Assembly (NCBI GenBank): GCA_028554795.2
Contig: CM068835.1
Span: forward strand, 60,077,219 to 60,141,218
Length of the DNA stretch: 64,000 bases
Direction of reading: 5' to 3'
Origin: Sinohyriopsis cumingii
Taxonomy: Eukaryota > Mollusca > Bivalvia > Unionida > Unionidae
Part shown: in pieces, positions 46,301 to 56,250 of the stretch
Position numbering within the stretch: the first letter of the stretch is position 1
How the letters are laid out: each line of letters begins with the position of its first letter
Notes under the pieces: model-generated
The model's input: only the letters and a program-made list of their open reading frames with translations
What the model was told of the DNA's origin: nothing
Database searches by the model: none
Translations under genes and position numbers: made by a program

Positions 46301-47439
46301 ATGTCGTTGACGAAGAAGAAACCAGTTTGGCTAGGAGTCAAATGTTGGACATCACCGAGACCAGTATTTAAACTTCATTTCAAAAACGATATTGAATCAT
46401 TACCTAAAGAACTACAAGAGAAGATTTACAAGGAAGTTTGGCAGGGGTTTGCCAGAGAAATCTCAATGGGTCACTGTAGAACTTTTGTGCCGAGAAATTC
46501 ACAAGAGGAAAGTGAAAAAAGTCAACCAGTGTGTTAGATTTCTTTAGGTCAAGTGTGCATTCGTCCTATTGTATTACTCTAGTCCGTTTACATCAAAAGA
46601 GTTCAATGACATTCTTGGACGTTACCCTGAATGGCAGGGGCCAGAAATTACTCACTATGTGGATTACTTTTGCTCTAGAAGAAGATTGTGAATTGTACGG
46701 ACTAACCTATTCATGGATACTTTGCTAGAGAACATTCGTGCTTTGCCTGTGGAGTTGAGAGAACGCATTTACCGAGAACTGATCAAAATACAAGTGAAAC
46801 GCAAACGCAAAGTTATTCATCCGTTTTTAAATTATGCTCTGTTCCAAAGTATAAGAAGACTGATTATGAGTGGATATTACATCAGCCACAAAGGTAAACG
46901 AGGCTATTGGCCACCACCCAAGGATTCCAAAAACAGTGTATATTCTTATGGATACTTTACAAGAGAACATTTTGGGCTTGCCTGTGGAGTTGAGAGAACG
47001 CATTTACCGAGAGCTGGTCAAAATACAAGTCAAACGTAAAGAACAGTTGCATCCGTTACGTCACCAGATCTTTAACCACTGGTACCTGAATGGTATAAGA
47101 GGACTGATTCGTCAGAAATTGTTTCAGTGGTCAGACCTTGTTGAACACTTTCAGTTAGTGAATGAACTAAACGTTCGTAATTTTGGTTACTTCGAGATTC
47201 ACCTACTGCAACGTATTGAGGAAGATGAGTTAAAGGATTACCAACATATTTTAAGTGGAATCTGCTTAGAAGAAGACGAAACATCTAGACAAACTCTGAC
47301 GTTTCGGTTACAGTATGCAACATTTAGATTCCCTACTGGAGAACGAAGATGTCTAGTTAGAAATTACCTTTATTGCTTCCGAAACAAAGAGACTATAAAA
47401 TCAAGCTGCCATGCCACGACTTATGTCACATGTTATTGA
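46301..47439 (+). pseudogene. Tandemly duplicated small gene family with LPxELxxxIY motif
   Basis: At least three related units follow each other. They start near 46385, 46709 and 46941 and share the motif SLPKELQEKIYKEV or LPVELRERIYREL, followed by basic residues. The second and third are clearly direct duplicates (about 230 bases apart), while the first is diverged. The longest product (from about 46946 to 47439) is helical with a Trp-rich middle. The motif recalls the first helix of F-box or SOCS/BC-box domains that recruit ubiquitin ligases, but the match is short. Some units look damaged. Confidence 0.45.
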
Positions 47440-48164
47440 ACAGATTCCGTGGAAGGAACTCAGTGACCATATTCAAACCGTGGATCATTACCATCAATTA
47501 TTACAAGAACTGTATCCATTCAATTTGGGTCGACAAGTGGTGTGTGTCTTAGTGACTTGTTTTCTGGGATTTCGTTTAGCAGCCGATTCCTTGTGGACTC
47601 TTTACGAACAGTACTTACCACCCCATTCAACATGAAAGTGGTGCCTTTAAATGTTCACGAGAGACTCCTTTTGCTCAAAGCCTTACGTTTTCATCTGGAT
47701 ACTTCTCGACCTCTACGGGAAAAAAAGATTCGTCAACCTTTAGCTACCCAAGACGTGTATGACGATGTGTGTGTAGCTTGTGACTTACACCCCCATTGGA
47801 CAGATGTCCGTGCCTGGAAAAAAATGGGATTTTGAGGCTTGGACCCAAGAAGTGGCCCAGTATGCTCGAGAGTTGTGATCCTTCCTTTCAACGTCCAAAG
47901 AAAAAAGTTACTTTTCAACCTGTGTTAGTGACGGTACCAGAAGAACCCTTCACCCAGGACAGGACTGTCGTGGACAGTCCTGAAAGACCCTTTCGGGAGG
48001 ACACTTGTGTGACCTTACCCCCTATAGAACTGGTCAGAACTTTACCCAAAACATGTTGTACAGACACTTGTTTTTATTCCACGTTAATGGTTATCATGTG
48101 CCTTTTATCCTTGTACTTAAGCCTTTGGCTTTTATGTATTTTTGTCTTTCGTATTCATGTTTAA
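47411..48164 (+). CDS. Three short overlapping genes, the last with a membrane tail (Polinton B)
   Basis: The short frames 47411-47635 (74 residues), 47632-47835 (67 residues) and one ending at 48164 follow in close overlap; start and stop codons overlap at 47632-47635. The first two are small and helical without known motifs. The last has KKKVTFQP, which fits the RVxF-type docking motif for protein phosphatase 1, an acidic Pro-rich part, a CC-x-D-x-C cluster and a strongly hydrophobic C-terminal segment likely to span a membrane. Its true start is unclear. A possible AATAAA lies just downstream at 48172. Confidence 0.45.
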
Positions 48165-48171
48165 AACATTC

Positions 48172-48177
48172 AATAAA
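48172..48177 (+). terminator. Candidate poly(A) signal before the ATPase gene
   Basis: AATAAA lies 8 bases after the stop of the membrane-tail gene, followed by AT-rich sequence; it would end the polymerase-to-accessory block. Confidence 0.45.
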
Positions 48178-48248
48178 CGTGTTCTGAAAAAAAGTATATT
48201 AACTCTCGTCTTGTTTGTTTTCGTGTCACAAGTGACATTCCTCACACT

Positions 48249-49148
48249 ATGGCTACCTCTGCTGTCTCTGCTCCCTCTTCGTCTACTGTCAAAGTCATCG
48301 ACGAACACTTAGATCGTGCCAGTTGGGAGGCTTTGTATCTTCGCCATCCCTTTAACATGCTCATTGCTGGACCTAGCGGTTCAGGCAAAACCGAATTCGT
48401 CAAACGTTTGATCGAACATAAACATCATTTGATCGATCGGCCACCTCAGCGAATCGTGTGGTGTTATAAAGAGTGGCAATCGGCGTACAGCCTCTTGCGA
48501 GAAAGTCAAGGCGATTCCATCGTGTTTGTGGAAGGCATTCCTAAAGAAGACGACGGCATCATCTCTGACTCCCCTCAAACCCATTTGGTCATTTTTGACG
48601 ACATGTTAGGAGAAGACGAAGAAGAAATTAAACTGTGGTTCACGCGCAAAGGGCATCACCGTAATGCCAGTGTCGTTTACATCACCCAAAATTTGTTTCA
48701 ACAAAGTAAAGCCCATCGCACCATCAGTCTCAATGCGCATTACGTGGTCTTGTTTAAAAGCCCTCGAGATAAATCGCAAGTGCAAGTCTTAGCCAAACAG
48801 TTAGGAACGCCTTGGCTGACTCAGGCGTACGACGATGCCACTCAAACTCCACACGCCTATTTACTCGTCGATTTGAAACCTACGACTCCCGAGGATTTGC
48901 GATTTCGTACCCACTTGTTTCACCACTGGTGCCAACACGGAGGGCCTGTCCTGTACACGTCTCCGTCCTCGACTTATTTCACTCCACAAAAAAAATCTAT
49001 AAAAACCTCAGACCCTTTTCGTCTGTCTCACACACATTTTGAACATGACGTCCCTTCAGTCGCATCTTCCCGTCAAATTGATTCGTGCCTTGTATGGCAT
49101 CAGTCGAGAAAAAAATCCACAAATACGAGCTCGTGTCTTAGAAGCTAG
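48249..49148 (+). CDS. DNA-packaging ATPase, FtsK/A32-like (Polinton B)
   Basis: The frame encodes 299 residues. The Walker A box GPSGSGKT is at residues 41-48, the Walker B stretch HLVIFDDML at about 112-120, and the ITQNLF segment at about 145-150 matches the sensor region of the A32/FtsK-HerA packaging ATPases. Such enzymes pump the genome into the preformed capsid. The last ~35 residues overlap the next gene (49045) and may not be typical of the family. Decayed matching pieces occur in relic D (about 58150-58325). Confidence 0.9.
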   Translation: MATSAVSAPSSSTVKVIDEHLDRASWEALYLRHPFNMLIAGPSGSGKTEFVKRLIEHKHHLIDRPPQRIVWCYKEWQSAYSLLRESQGDSIVFVEGIPKEDDGIISDSPQTHLVIFDDMLGEDEEEIKLWFTRKGHHRNASVVYITQNLFQQSKAHRTISLNAHYVVLFKSPRDKSQVQVLAKQLGTPWLTQAYDDATQTPHAYLLVDLKPTTPEDLRFRTHLFHHWCQHGGPVLYTSPSSTYFTPQKKSIKTSDPFRLSHTHFEHDVPSVASSRQIDSCLVWHQSRKKSTNTSSCLRS

Positions 49149-49551
49149 TCTCAAAGAAGTCTTACGATGGTTCACGGTGACGGCACGTCAAATACTCCAA
49201 GGAATCATTCAGATTCCTCATCAAACCAAACGCTTTTTTGATCGAAACAAAGTCGCTTTGACCCAACTGGCCGATCCCCGCATCGACACTCAAACCAAAA
49301 ATCAAATCATTTTGAAACCTGGAGGGAGCGGTACTCTAGGGGGGGTCATCATTCGCTCTCTCTTAAGATGGGATCCTAATGCCCCCAAACTTCTCCCCAA
49401 GAAAAAAGTCCAACGAAGCCCCAAGAAGAAGAAGAAAAAGATCAGGTCCCCAAGGAGAACTTCTCCAGTGGCGGGACCCTCCTCTTACCACACACCACCC
49501 CGGATAAAGAAAAGAAGCCCCCAGAAAAAGAAACAGAGAAAAAGTCCCTAG
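49045..49551 (+). CDS. Basic virion-type protein after the ATPase (Polinton B)
   Basis: From ATG 49045 the frame gives 168 residues, overlapping the ATPase end. A helical N-terminal part (PVKLIRALYGISREKN) leads to a segment with KNQIILKPGGSGTLGGVIIR, a pattern I recall from proteins encoded next to the ATPase in other Polintons, and then a long Lys/Arg/Pro/Ser tail. The composition resembles DNA-condensing or minor capsid proteins. Decayed counterparts of both conserved stretches lie in relic D at about 58520-58830. The exact role is unknown. Confidence 0.6.
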   Translation: MTSLQSHLPVKLIRALYGISREKNPQIRARVLEASLKEVLRWFTVTARQILQGIIQIPHQTKRFFDRNKVALTQLADPRIDTQTKNQIILKPGGSGTLGGVIIRSLLRWDPNAPKLLPKKKVQRSPKKKKKKIRSPRRTSPVAGPSSYHTPPRIKKRSPQKKKQRKSP

Positions 49552-49644
49552 AAAAAGAAAAGCCCACAGAAGAAAACTATTCGCAAGAGAGGCACTTCGG
49601 CCAGGACGCAACCTTACACTCGCAAACCACGACCTGCCACGGCG

Positions 49645-50040
49645 GTGACCGCGTCTCCGGCAGCCTCACGTTCATCCACTTCTCCGTTGATGACACCAAG
49701 AACTGAAGAGTACTTGGAGACGTTGATCACACCAAGAACATCTCCGTTGATGACCCCAAGAACTTACCCAGTGGCAGGACCCTCCAATTTAGTGGCAGTG
49801 GCTGCTGCTCACAAAGTACCTTCTCCCAAAATCAAAGTCCAAGAAAGATCGGGCATGTTACAAAGTTTACTGGATTTGTCCAAGCAAGAATTGGCTCGAA
49901 TTAGTCCGTTGCGTACCCCTGCAGGACGTGTCATGCCTGTCCTCAAATTGATACGACGTAAAGACAATCAGTGGCGACGCGTTCCAGTTTTAAAAAGCCC
50001 TGTGACCAAGTCGGGGTATCAGTGTTTTTGGCGCTCCTGA
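49645..50040 (+). CDS. Ser/Thr/Pro-rich protein with short repeats (Polinton B)
   Basis: The open stretch encodes about 130 residues. Repeats of the type TSPLMTPRT occur near the start, and the C-terminal half has LQSLLDLSKQELARISPL and a basic segment. The start codon is not certain because the frame opens without a clear ATG. I do not recognise the family. Its place between two virion-type genes suggests a structural or scaffold role. Confidence 0.45.
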   Translation: MTASPAASRSSTSPLMTPRTEEYLETLITPRTSPLMTPRTYPVAGPSNLVAVAAAHKVPSPKIKVQERSGMLQSLLDLSKQELARISPLRTPAGRVMPVLKLIRRKDNQWRRVPVLKSPVTKSGYQCFWRS

Positions 50041-50050
50041 AGACTCAAAG

Positions 50051-50455
50051 ATGTCACCCTCCAGAAAACATCCCTCTTCTAAACAACCCCAAGGAAAGAA
50101 AAGAAAAGGACTGCCTCCTCGTTTAGTCAAACATGGGGACATGTTATCTGTCCTGTCCAAAGCTTCTCCACCTCTTCGAAAAAAACTCATTCAATCAGCC
50201 TCCAAAGAGGTCATCGATACCGTGTGCGAATGTTGCTTGAACGTCTTGAAAGGCACGATCCCTTTCTCCAAACACCAGAAACAATGCTTAGGCAAACATC
50301 GTCACGTTCTTCGCCAAATGGTTCAAAAGAAAATTCCCATTCGTCAAAAGAAGAAGATGTTGGTCCAACGTGGAGGCATTTTACCCCTCTTGTTAGGTCC
50401 CTTGCTGAAAGGAGTCTTGGGAACCATGTTGGGAGGACTGGTGGGAGCAAGATAA
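50051..50455 (+). CDS. pX-like basic membrane-active protein (Polinton B)
   Basis: The frame encodes 134 residues. A basic N-terminus is followed by the Polinton-typical segment VIDTVCECCLNVLKGTIPFS and, after a KKK cluster, by RGGILPLLLGPLLKGVLG, ending in a glycine-rich hydrophobic tail. The RGGILPLL stretch is also found in the adenovirus core protein pX (mu precursor). The family is thought to act in virions at the DNA core or to disturb membranes. Well kept in this copy. Confidence 0.75.
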   Translation: MSPSRKHPSSKQPQGKKRKGLPPRLVKHGDMLSVLSKASPPLRKKLIQSASKEVIDTVCECCLNVLKGTIPFSKHQKQCLGKHRHVLRQMVQKKIPIRQKKKMLVQRGGILPLLLGPLLKGVLGTMLGGLVGAR

Positions 50456-50504
50456 AAAGGCCCTCGGAAGTCCCAAGATCTTAGAATCGACCCCTGACAA
50501 CCCC

Positions 50505-51131
50505 ATGGAAGGACGAAAAATAGCTTTAGTGCCTTACAAACGATGGATGGAATACCATCGTTGGCAAGAACAACGCACCCCGCATTTACCTCCCAATCCC
50601 AATTTGAGCGAGATGTCCCAGTTACAACACGAATTGCAGTCCTTGATGGATCGCCAAGATTTGTCCGAAACAGAAAAATCGCAAAAGTACGGTCAACTCT
50701 TGCAACGACTGCAACTCTTTCACCAGAAAGCTTTAGACGAAAAAGCTCTACCCACTCTGAAAGATTTTAAGACCTTGATGAAAAGTCCAGCACCATCACC
50801 AGTACCAGTACCAGTACCAGTGACCAAGACAGAAAAAGGAGAAGAAGAAGAAGGGTTTCAAACTCCACCAGAAAAAGTACGCAAGTTAACAACACCACCT
50901 ACCTCCAGAATTGGATGGATTAAAAAGATGATGGCCACCCTTTCTTCATCACAAGAGAAAAAGAAAGTGAAGACAGAAGTGAAGACAGAATTGAAACAAG
51001 AACCGATATCCCCTGTTCACACATCCTCCTCCTCGACACCTATTGCCGGTCGCACACGCAAAGCATTGCAATCCAAGAAAATACCCCAAGAGAAAAAGAG
51101 TAGCATCCTCCAAGAGTGGGTGTCTTATTAA
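50505..51131 (+). CDS. Minor virion-type protein (Polinton B)
   Basis: The frame encodes 208 residues. The start RKIALVPYKRWMEYHRWQ, followed by an L-x-x-L helix and the segment DLSETEKSQKYGQLLQRLQL, matches a pattern I recall from Polinton and adintovirus minor proteins (LVP...; D-x-D-x-x-K-x-x-x-Y). A long Pro/Lys/Thr-rich disordered middle contains a short PV repeat and two KTE-type repeats. Function is not known; a place in the capsid is inferred from context. Confidence 0.55.
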   Translation: MEGRKIALVPYKRWMEYHRWQEQRTPHLPPNPNLSEMSQLQHELQSLMDRQDLSETEKSQKYGQLLQRLQLFHQKALDEKALPTLKDFKTLMKSPAPSPVPVPVPVTKTEKGEEEEGFQTPPEKVRKLTTPPTSRIGWIKKMMATLSSSQEKKKVKTEVKTELKQEPISPVHTSSSSTPIAGRTRKALQSKKIPQEKKSSILQEWVSY

Positions 51132-51153
51132 CACACAAACAAACACAAAAAAA

Positions 51154-52263
51154 ATGGAAAAAGTCTTAGCCAGCATTTACTACGATCCCTCCCATCCTGC
51201 AGGTTACGCAGAACTTCAAAAATTGTATCGTGCTGCCAAAACTCGACTGAAAAGTCTCCGTTTACCTCAAGTACAACGATGGTTACAAGAACAAGCTACC
51301 TACACTTTACACAGACCCATTCGACGCAAGTTTGCTAGAAGTCGCACCTGAGTGGAAGGCATCGATCATCAATGGCAAGCCGATTTAGCCGATGTCTCTC
51401 ATTTGGCCAGCTACAATCGTGGCTACAAATATTTGTTTTGTGTCATCGACGTCTTTTCCAAATTTGCCTGGGTCGTGCCCTTGACTTCCAAATCGAGCAG
51501 CGAGTTAGTGCGAGCCCTGCAACAGGTGTTGAAACAAAGCGGTCGTCACCCTCTTCGACGGCAAACGGACAAATCTACCGAATTTCTGAACCAAGCTTTC
51601 CAAAAAGAATTAAAGAAACGTGACATTCATTTTTTTACCACCGAGAATCCCGAAACTAAAGCCAGCATCGTGGAACGTTTTCAACGCACTTTGAAAGAAC
51701 GCATGTGGAAATATTTTACGCATCACCACACTCTGAAGTACATCGACATCTTACCGCACCTGGTGCAAGCGTACAACCAATCTTACCATCGAAGCATCGG
51801 ACGTGCCCCGCAAGAAGTGACTCCCGAGAACGAAGTGTTGGTGTTTGAGCGCCTGTTTGGTACGTCCCCGACGAGGGCTGTACCCAAGAAAAGTGGAATG
51901 TTGGCCGTAGGAGATTGAGTGCGCATTGGCAAAACCAAACGCACTTTCGACAAAGGTTACTTACCTAACTGGACGACCGAATTGTTTCGCGTCACTGGAC
52001 GAGTGCATGGTTGTCATCCTACCGTCTATAAATTGGAAGACATGAACGGAGAAGTGCTCAAAGGAACGTTTTATTTGCCCGAGTTACAACGTGTGACCAA
52101 AAAAGAAGACGACGTGTACGACATCGAAAGCATTCTCGAACGCAGAACCCGTAAAGTAGGCAAACGACGAGTCAAAGAAGTCAAAGTACATTGGAAAGGA
52201 TATCCACCCAGTTTTGATTCTTGGATCGACGCTTCGCAAGTCATCGACTATAAAAAGAAGTGA
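51154..52263 (+). pseudogene. Integrase region with chromodomain (Polinton B)
   Basis: The region shows a retroviral-type integrase core (IDHQWQADLADV, YLFCVIDVFSKFAWVVPL, RQTDKSTEF and a KASIVERFQRTLKERM helix with the third acidic residue) followed by a C-terminal chromodomain (YDIESILERR and VHWKGYPPSFDSWI). Polinton integrases join the linear DNA to the target and leave a 6-bp duplication, as seen at the ends of this element. The chromodomain may guide insertion to modified histones. The region carries a few breaks. A far more decayed integrase lies at 60000-60860. Confidence 0.92.
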
Positions 52264-52268
52264 CCATC

Positions 52269-53492
52269 ATGCCCTTTCACTCAGACGCAGCTACTACGGC
52301 TACCAATCCTTCACCTAGTTCTTCTCTACAAGATTTGCAAAAACAACCCTTGTGGGTGTGGTGCGGAGAACGTGTGCCTAAAACGCAAATCGTCTTTTTC
52401 TGCCAAATCTTCGTGGTGTATTGTGTCATCGTGGCAGCCATTGTCAATTTGAGTTTGCAACAAGGAGACAAACAATTGTGGACCATTTTATTGAGCAGTT
52501 GCATCGGTTACCTGCTTCCCAATCCAGCGTACCTGGAAAATCTCTTGACGTACATAAAAGAAGCCAAGAACACTCATCTGGATGCTTGTGTGGTATGGAA
52601 ACCTGACAAAGCGACTAAGTTCAACGGTCTTACACTTGCCGGGGATGCTTCAAATCCAACGGGATTTGTAGAACGACGAACGAAAATTCATCTAAGTCGT
52701 AGTTTAGAACTGATGGATCGCTTGCATCTAGACATGTGGTTACAAGAAAAGTATTTGCTGAACGGGGTGGATGTCCGCTTGAGACTGAATCCCAGCAGTG
52801 CCGCTTTCCATTTGATGGCTGCTGATGGTTCCACTTACAAAACCATCATCCAAGAAGCCAGACTCTACGTGCGTCGTGTGGAAGTGTTACCTAAAGTGGG
52901 AAACGACGTCAGTCAGACGTTGAGCAGAACGACCGCCAAGTATCCGATACGTCGCGTGGAAGTGAAAACCTTCACCATTCCTGCTGGACAGCGATCCATG
53001 ATCGAAGATCATCTGTTCCAAGGACAGTTACCCAAGCGTTTGATTGTTGGTATCGTCAAGAATTCAGCCTTCAACGGAGCCTACCATGAAAATCCTTTCA
53101 ACTTTCATCATTACAATGTGTCCAAGATTGAAGTCAGTCGCGATGGAAAGACCTTGTGTACCCGACCCTTTGAGCCTAACTTTGGTGACAGGAATTATTT
53201 GAGATCGTACTTGTCGCTGTACGAAGCCACCGGACAGTTAGGAACCAACACCAGTCACGGTATTACGTACGAGGATTATGCAGGAGGCTATGCTTTGTGG
53301 GCTTTCTATTTCACTCCAGACCAGGGCAGCGACGAGGGACATTTCCACCCTATAAAATCCGGCCAAATTCGTGTGGAAATTCAGTTTGCGAGTCCACTGG
53401 ATGCAGGGAACACAGTGAACGTCATCCTGTATGCAGAATTTGATAATACGATAGAAATCAACAGTTTGAGAGAAGTCATTCTAGACTATTAG
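52269..53492 (+). pseudogene. Membrane protein and major capsid region (Polinton B)
   Basis: The first ~85 codons match the small Polinton membrane protein (CGERVPKTQIVFFCQIFVVY, then a second hydrophobic segment and SSCIGYLLPNP). The remainder matches the major capsid protein of the double jelly-roll type (LQEKYLLNGVDVRLRL, AKYPIRRVEVKTF, ILYAEFDN). The capsid part is incomplete, so the block is treated as broken. It is the counterpart of 1-685 in element A. Confidence 0.8.
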
Positions 53493-53497
53493 AAGCC

Positions 53498-53979
53498 ATG
53501 GAAGACTGTTATCCCTCTTTACCTAGTGGAGAAACTTTGGAGATGGAATGTAAGGAGACCGTGGAAGGAGAATCCCAAGACAAAGACGAAGAAGTTGTCA
53601 TGATGAAGTCAAGATGGCCAGAACAAGAAGCCCATTTAGTCTCCTGTTTTGCCAAACACTTGGTCGAAAAAATGACGGAATTGATCAAGAAAATTTCTAT
53701 GGATGTCAAAACGATCATCCCAGTCAAATTCAACACGATAAATGTCTGATGTTGAGTCAAGAAGAAAAATTGGATGAGTATCTGGACGAAGCTTGGAGTC
53801 TCATCTCGGACGAAGTCGTGTTGCATCAGTGGTATAAAGACTTGCGTGAACATTCTTGTCCACCATTAACCACTCAAGAGATCGATCGTATCGAAGCTCT
53901 CCTGAATCAAAGTGAGGAGACGAAGCGAAGAAACGGTTATTTGTCAGACATTTCAAACAAAACGTCAGGATCGAATTGA
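53498..53979 (+). pseudogene. Uncharacterised gene between capsid and protease (Polinton B)
   Basis: This is the counterpart of 691-1176 in element A, with the same MEDCYPSLPSGETL start and the KSRWPEQEAHLV stretch. This copy looks broken (about one break). The family is unknown. Confidence 0.6.
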
Positions 53980-54019
53980 TGACTTATTATTACCTGTGAA
54001 GAAGAAAACACACAAATCA

Positions 54020-54580
54020 ATGGATACCTGGGAACTTTATTACCTTTTGAACCACAGTTCGTACACGGCTTCTTGGAATCCTGTCGTCTGTGCTAAAGAT
54101 GAACTCCCTCATCGCAAACCTCAAGACAATCTAGCTTATGTGATCAACACGGACGACAGTCATCTCCCAGGAACCCACTGGGTAGCCGTTTACTTTCCTC
54201 AAGAAGGATGTGTGGAATATTTTGATTCGTACGGATTGCTCCCTTTGGAAGACGATATCATTGACTTTATGAGAAGAAATGCTCAGACCACCCGATTCAA
54301 TAATGTGAAATTACAAGGTACAGATTCCTTGGTGTGTGGACAGTACTGTGTGTATTTTCTGCATCATCGCAGCCTGGGCTATTCCTTAGAACATTTAGTG
54401 ACTCATTTTGATCCTCGTTCTTCTTCAAGAAACGATGTGAAAGTAGATCGATGGTTTTGTGACCATTATGCTTATCTTTTGTCTCTAGCTAGGAAACGTA
54501 GTGTCCATCAATGGCCTAATGACTTCCAACAGTGGAAATCACAATTTCATTCACAACGTTGTCAGCCCTGTTTAAAGTAG
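54020..54580 (+). CDS. Polinton cysteine protease, adenain/Ulp1-like (element B)
   Basis: The frame encodes 186 residues from ATG 54020, nearly identical to the protease of element A. The catalytic pattern is kept: His in GTHWVAVYF, Asp in YFDSYG, Gln in VKLQGTDS and Cys in VCGQYC, with the spacing of adenain. It is the last gene of the polyadenylated structural block; AATAAA follows at 54688. It looks whole. Confidence 0.9.
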   Translation: MDTWELYYLLNHSSYTASWNPVVCAKDELPHRKPQDNLAYVINTDDSHLPGTHWVAVYFPQEGCVEYFDSYGLLPLEDDIIDFMRRNAQTTRFNNVKLQGTDSLVCGQYCVYFLHHRSLGYSLEHLVTHFDPRSSSRNDVKVDRWFCDHYAYLLSLARKRSVHQWPNDFQQWKSQFHSQRCQPCLK

Positions 54581-54687
54581 AGTGTGAATTGAAAAAAATG
54601 TTTGAGATTTGAAAAAAATGTTTGATGTTATATTGTTGGATTATTGTTAAAAATGTTATAGTTGTTTGTTAGTGTTAAGTGATTTTG

Positions 54688-54693
54688 AATAAA
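54688..54693 (+). terminator. Candidate poly(A) signal after the protease (B)
   Basis: AATAAA in the same context as 1876 in element A (GATTTTGAATAAAAAATG). Conservation between copies supports use. Confidence 0.6.
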
Positions 54694-54816
54694 AAATGTG
54701 TTTTGAAAAAATGCCTTTGTCTTTTGTTTGGCTATAAGAATATTGATTCATGCTCTTTGACTTCTCTCTATCTCTCTCATGACACTCATTGAACGTTACG
54801 GCTCGAAAACCGTAGA

Positions 54817-54851
54817 GGGATGTTTTCCTTCACGTCCGCGCTTTGACTTTA
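54817..54851 (+). promoter_or_regulatory. Repeated promoter module, copy B1
   Basis: GGGATGTTTTCCTTCACGTC then CGCGCTTTGACTTTAAG, the same as A1 at 2011; it precedes the ATG at 54908. Confidence 0.7.
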
Positions 54852-54907
54852 AGAACCGGGGTAGTTTCCAGTCTAACCATCCATTGTCGACTCATCCTCC
54901 TACGAAG

Positions 54908-55117
54908 ATGTGCTCCAAACTAGCTAAGCTAAACGAAGCCTACGTGAATTTGCATAGGGTCAGACACAGTCTGATACCGAAGCCAGAAGAGATAGAGAAT
55001 GTGAGAATGTTAAAAGTCACTGAAGACCTGATAGAAGAGCTCTTCAGAGAAGAAGTGAACAGGGAGAAAGAAGAATGGACAGAGAAGTACAGACTTCAGA
55101 GACAGCAGCAACAGCAA

Positions 55118-55148
<31 letters not shown>

Positions 55149-55276
55149 CACCTGAACATGACAGAGGCTTTGTCGATTGTCGTATCGACACCAAAGAGTT
55201 CTTCTTCTCTTTCCGAAGAAGCAGACCTATCGTCAGAAAGTCTATCCTCAAAGGACGTCGCATTCTTAGAAACTAA
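54908..55276 (+). CDS. Small polyQ coiled-coil protein, right-end gene 1 (element B)
   Basis: The frame encodes 122 residues, homologous to 2102-2452 in A. The glutamine run is longer and less interrupted than in A, and the rest is nearly unchanged, including the basic Arg/Ser C-terminus. The helical N-terminus is MCSKLAKLNEAYVNLH. A promoter module lies upstream and a histone-type stem-loop at 55305. Function unknown. Confidence 0.72.
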
Positions 55277-55304
55277 AAGATTGCCATAGCAAACAAAAAA
55301 AAAC

Positions 55305-55320
55305 AGCCCTTTTCAGGGCT
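55305..55320 (+). terminator. Histone-type 3' stem-loop, copy B3
   Basis: AGCCCT-TTTC-AGGGCT, perfect stem, followed by ACCCCA and the purine run AGAAAAGAAA at 55334. It starts 28 bases after the stop. Confidence 0.85.
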
Positions 55321-55637
55321 ACCCCAATACTCTAGAAAAGAAATAACAATCGATTTGCCAATGTGTGTAGGTAGAGTAGTGTGAATATAAACACTAACTC
55401 TTTTTTTATAGTGTGAGGGTATGTGTTTGTGTATAAGATTGCGTGTTTGTAAGTGCTCACGTACGTTGGTGTGGATAGTAGATTAAGATCATGTCTTTTT
55501 TTGCTGTTAGAGGTGTGGGGAGAGTATATTTGGGGTTTGATTGCTTTGCGTATGTGGATAGTATATTGAAGTGATTAATGAAAATTTTTGAGAATAGTAA
55601 TGGGTAGTATAAAAAAAGTGAGTGAGTGTTTCTTTTA

Positions 55638-55727
55638 GGTCCGCGCGTTGTTTGGTCATGATCTAGGTAAGATCAATTTTATGTTTTTAGGGGATGTTTT
55701 CCATCAGGTCCGCGCTTTTACTATAAA
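55638..55727 (+). promoter_or_regulatory. Double promoter module B2
   Basis: Half module GGTCCGCGCGTTGTTTGGTC, then ATGATC...AGATCAATTTTATG, then GGGATGTTTTCCATCAGGTC and TATAAA at 55722. Same layout as 2810-2902 in A. Confidence 0.75.
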
Positions 55728-55781
55728 TTGAAACTCGTTCGGCAGTCTAGCTACCCTTGTTGATTGATCAACACCACCAGA

Positions 55782-56078
55782 ATGAACACCAGAATTGTGA
55801 AACTGCTAGAACTCCAGATGCACCTGGAATATGCCAGGCGCCTGTTAAATGAACTGGCCGCGGAGGCCATTGTCGAAGAGGGAAGGATGAGAGAGGAGGA
55901 GGAAAGAAGAAAAAAAGAAGAGGAGGAAAAGGAGAGAAGAAATCTCAGAATCCCAGAGACAGAAAATTGGGATTCTGAAGCCACTTATCCCGCCTCTGCA
56001 CTCCCAAGAAAAAAGGTAAAAGGAGACTGGGGAAGAAGATGTGTGTGTGGCGCCAGACCAGGAAGGTGCCAGCATTAG
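55782..56078 (+). CDS. Small charged coiled-coil protein, right-end gene 2 (element B)
   Basis: The frame encodes 98 residues, shorter than its A homologue (143). The leading helix LLELQMHLEYARRLLNEL and the tail RRCVCGARPGRCQH are kept, while the middle is shorter and different. The start at 55782 lies 55 bases after TATAAA. A histone-type stem-loop follows at 56108. The conserved CVCGARPGRC tail could bind metal or form disulphides; this is inference. Confidence 0.7.
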   Translation: MNTRIVKLLELQMHLEYARRLLNELAAEAIVEEGRMREEEERRKKEEEEKERRNLRIPETENWDSEATYPASALPRKKVKGDWGRRCVCGARPGRCQH

Positions 56079-56107
56079 ATAGGTGCATCTGGAGTTAAAA
56101 AACAAAC

Positions 56108-56123
56108 AGCCCTTTTCAGGGCT
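56108..56123 (+). terminator. Histone-type 3' stem-loop, copy B4
   Basis: AGCCCT-TTTC-AGGGCT with an ACCCA flank and AGAAAAGAAA 13 bases later; 29 bases after the stop codon. Confidence 0.87.
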
Positions 56124-56250
56124 ACCCAGTACTCTAGAAAAGAAATAACAATCGATTTGCCAATGTGTGTAGGTAGAGTAGTGTGAATATAAACACAGAC
56201 TCTTTTTTTCCTAGTGTGAGGGTATGTGTTTGTGTGTTTGTGTTTGTAGG

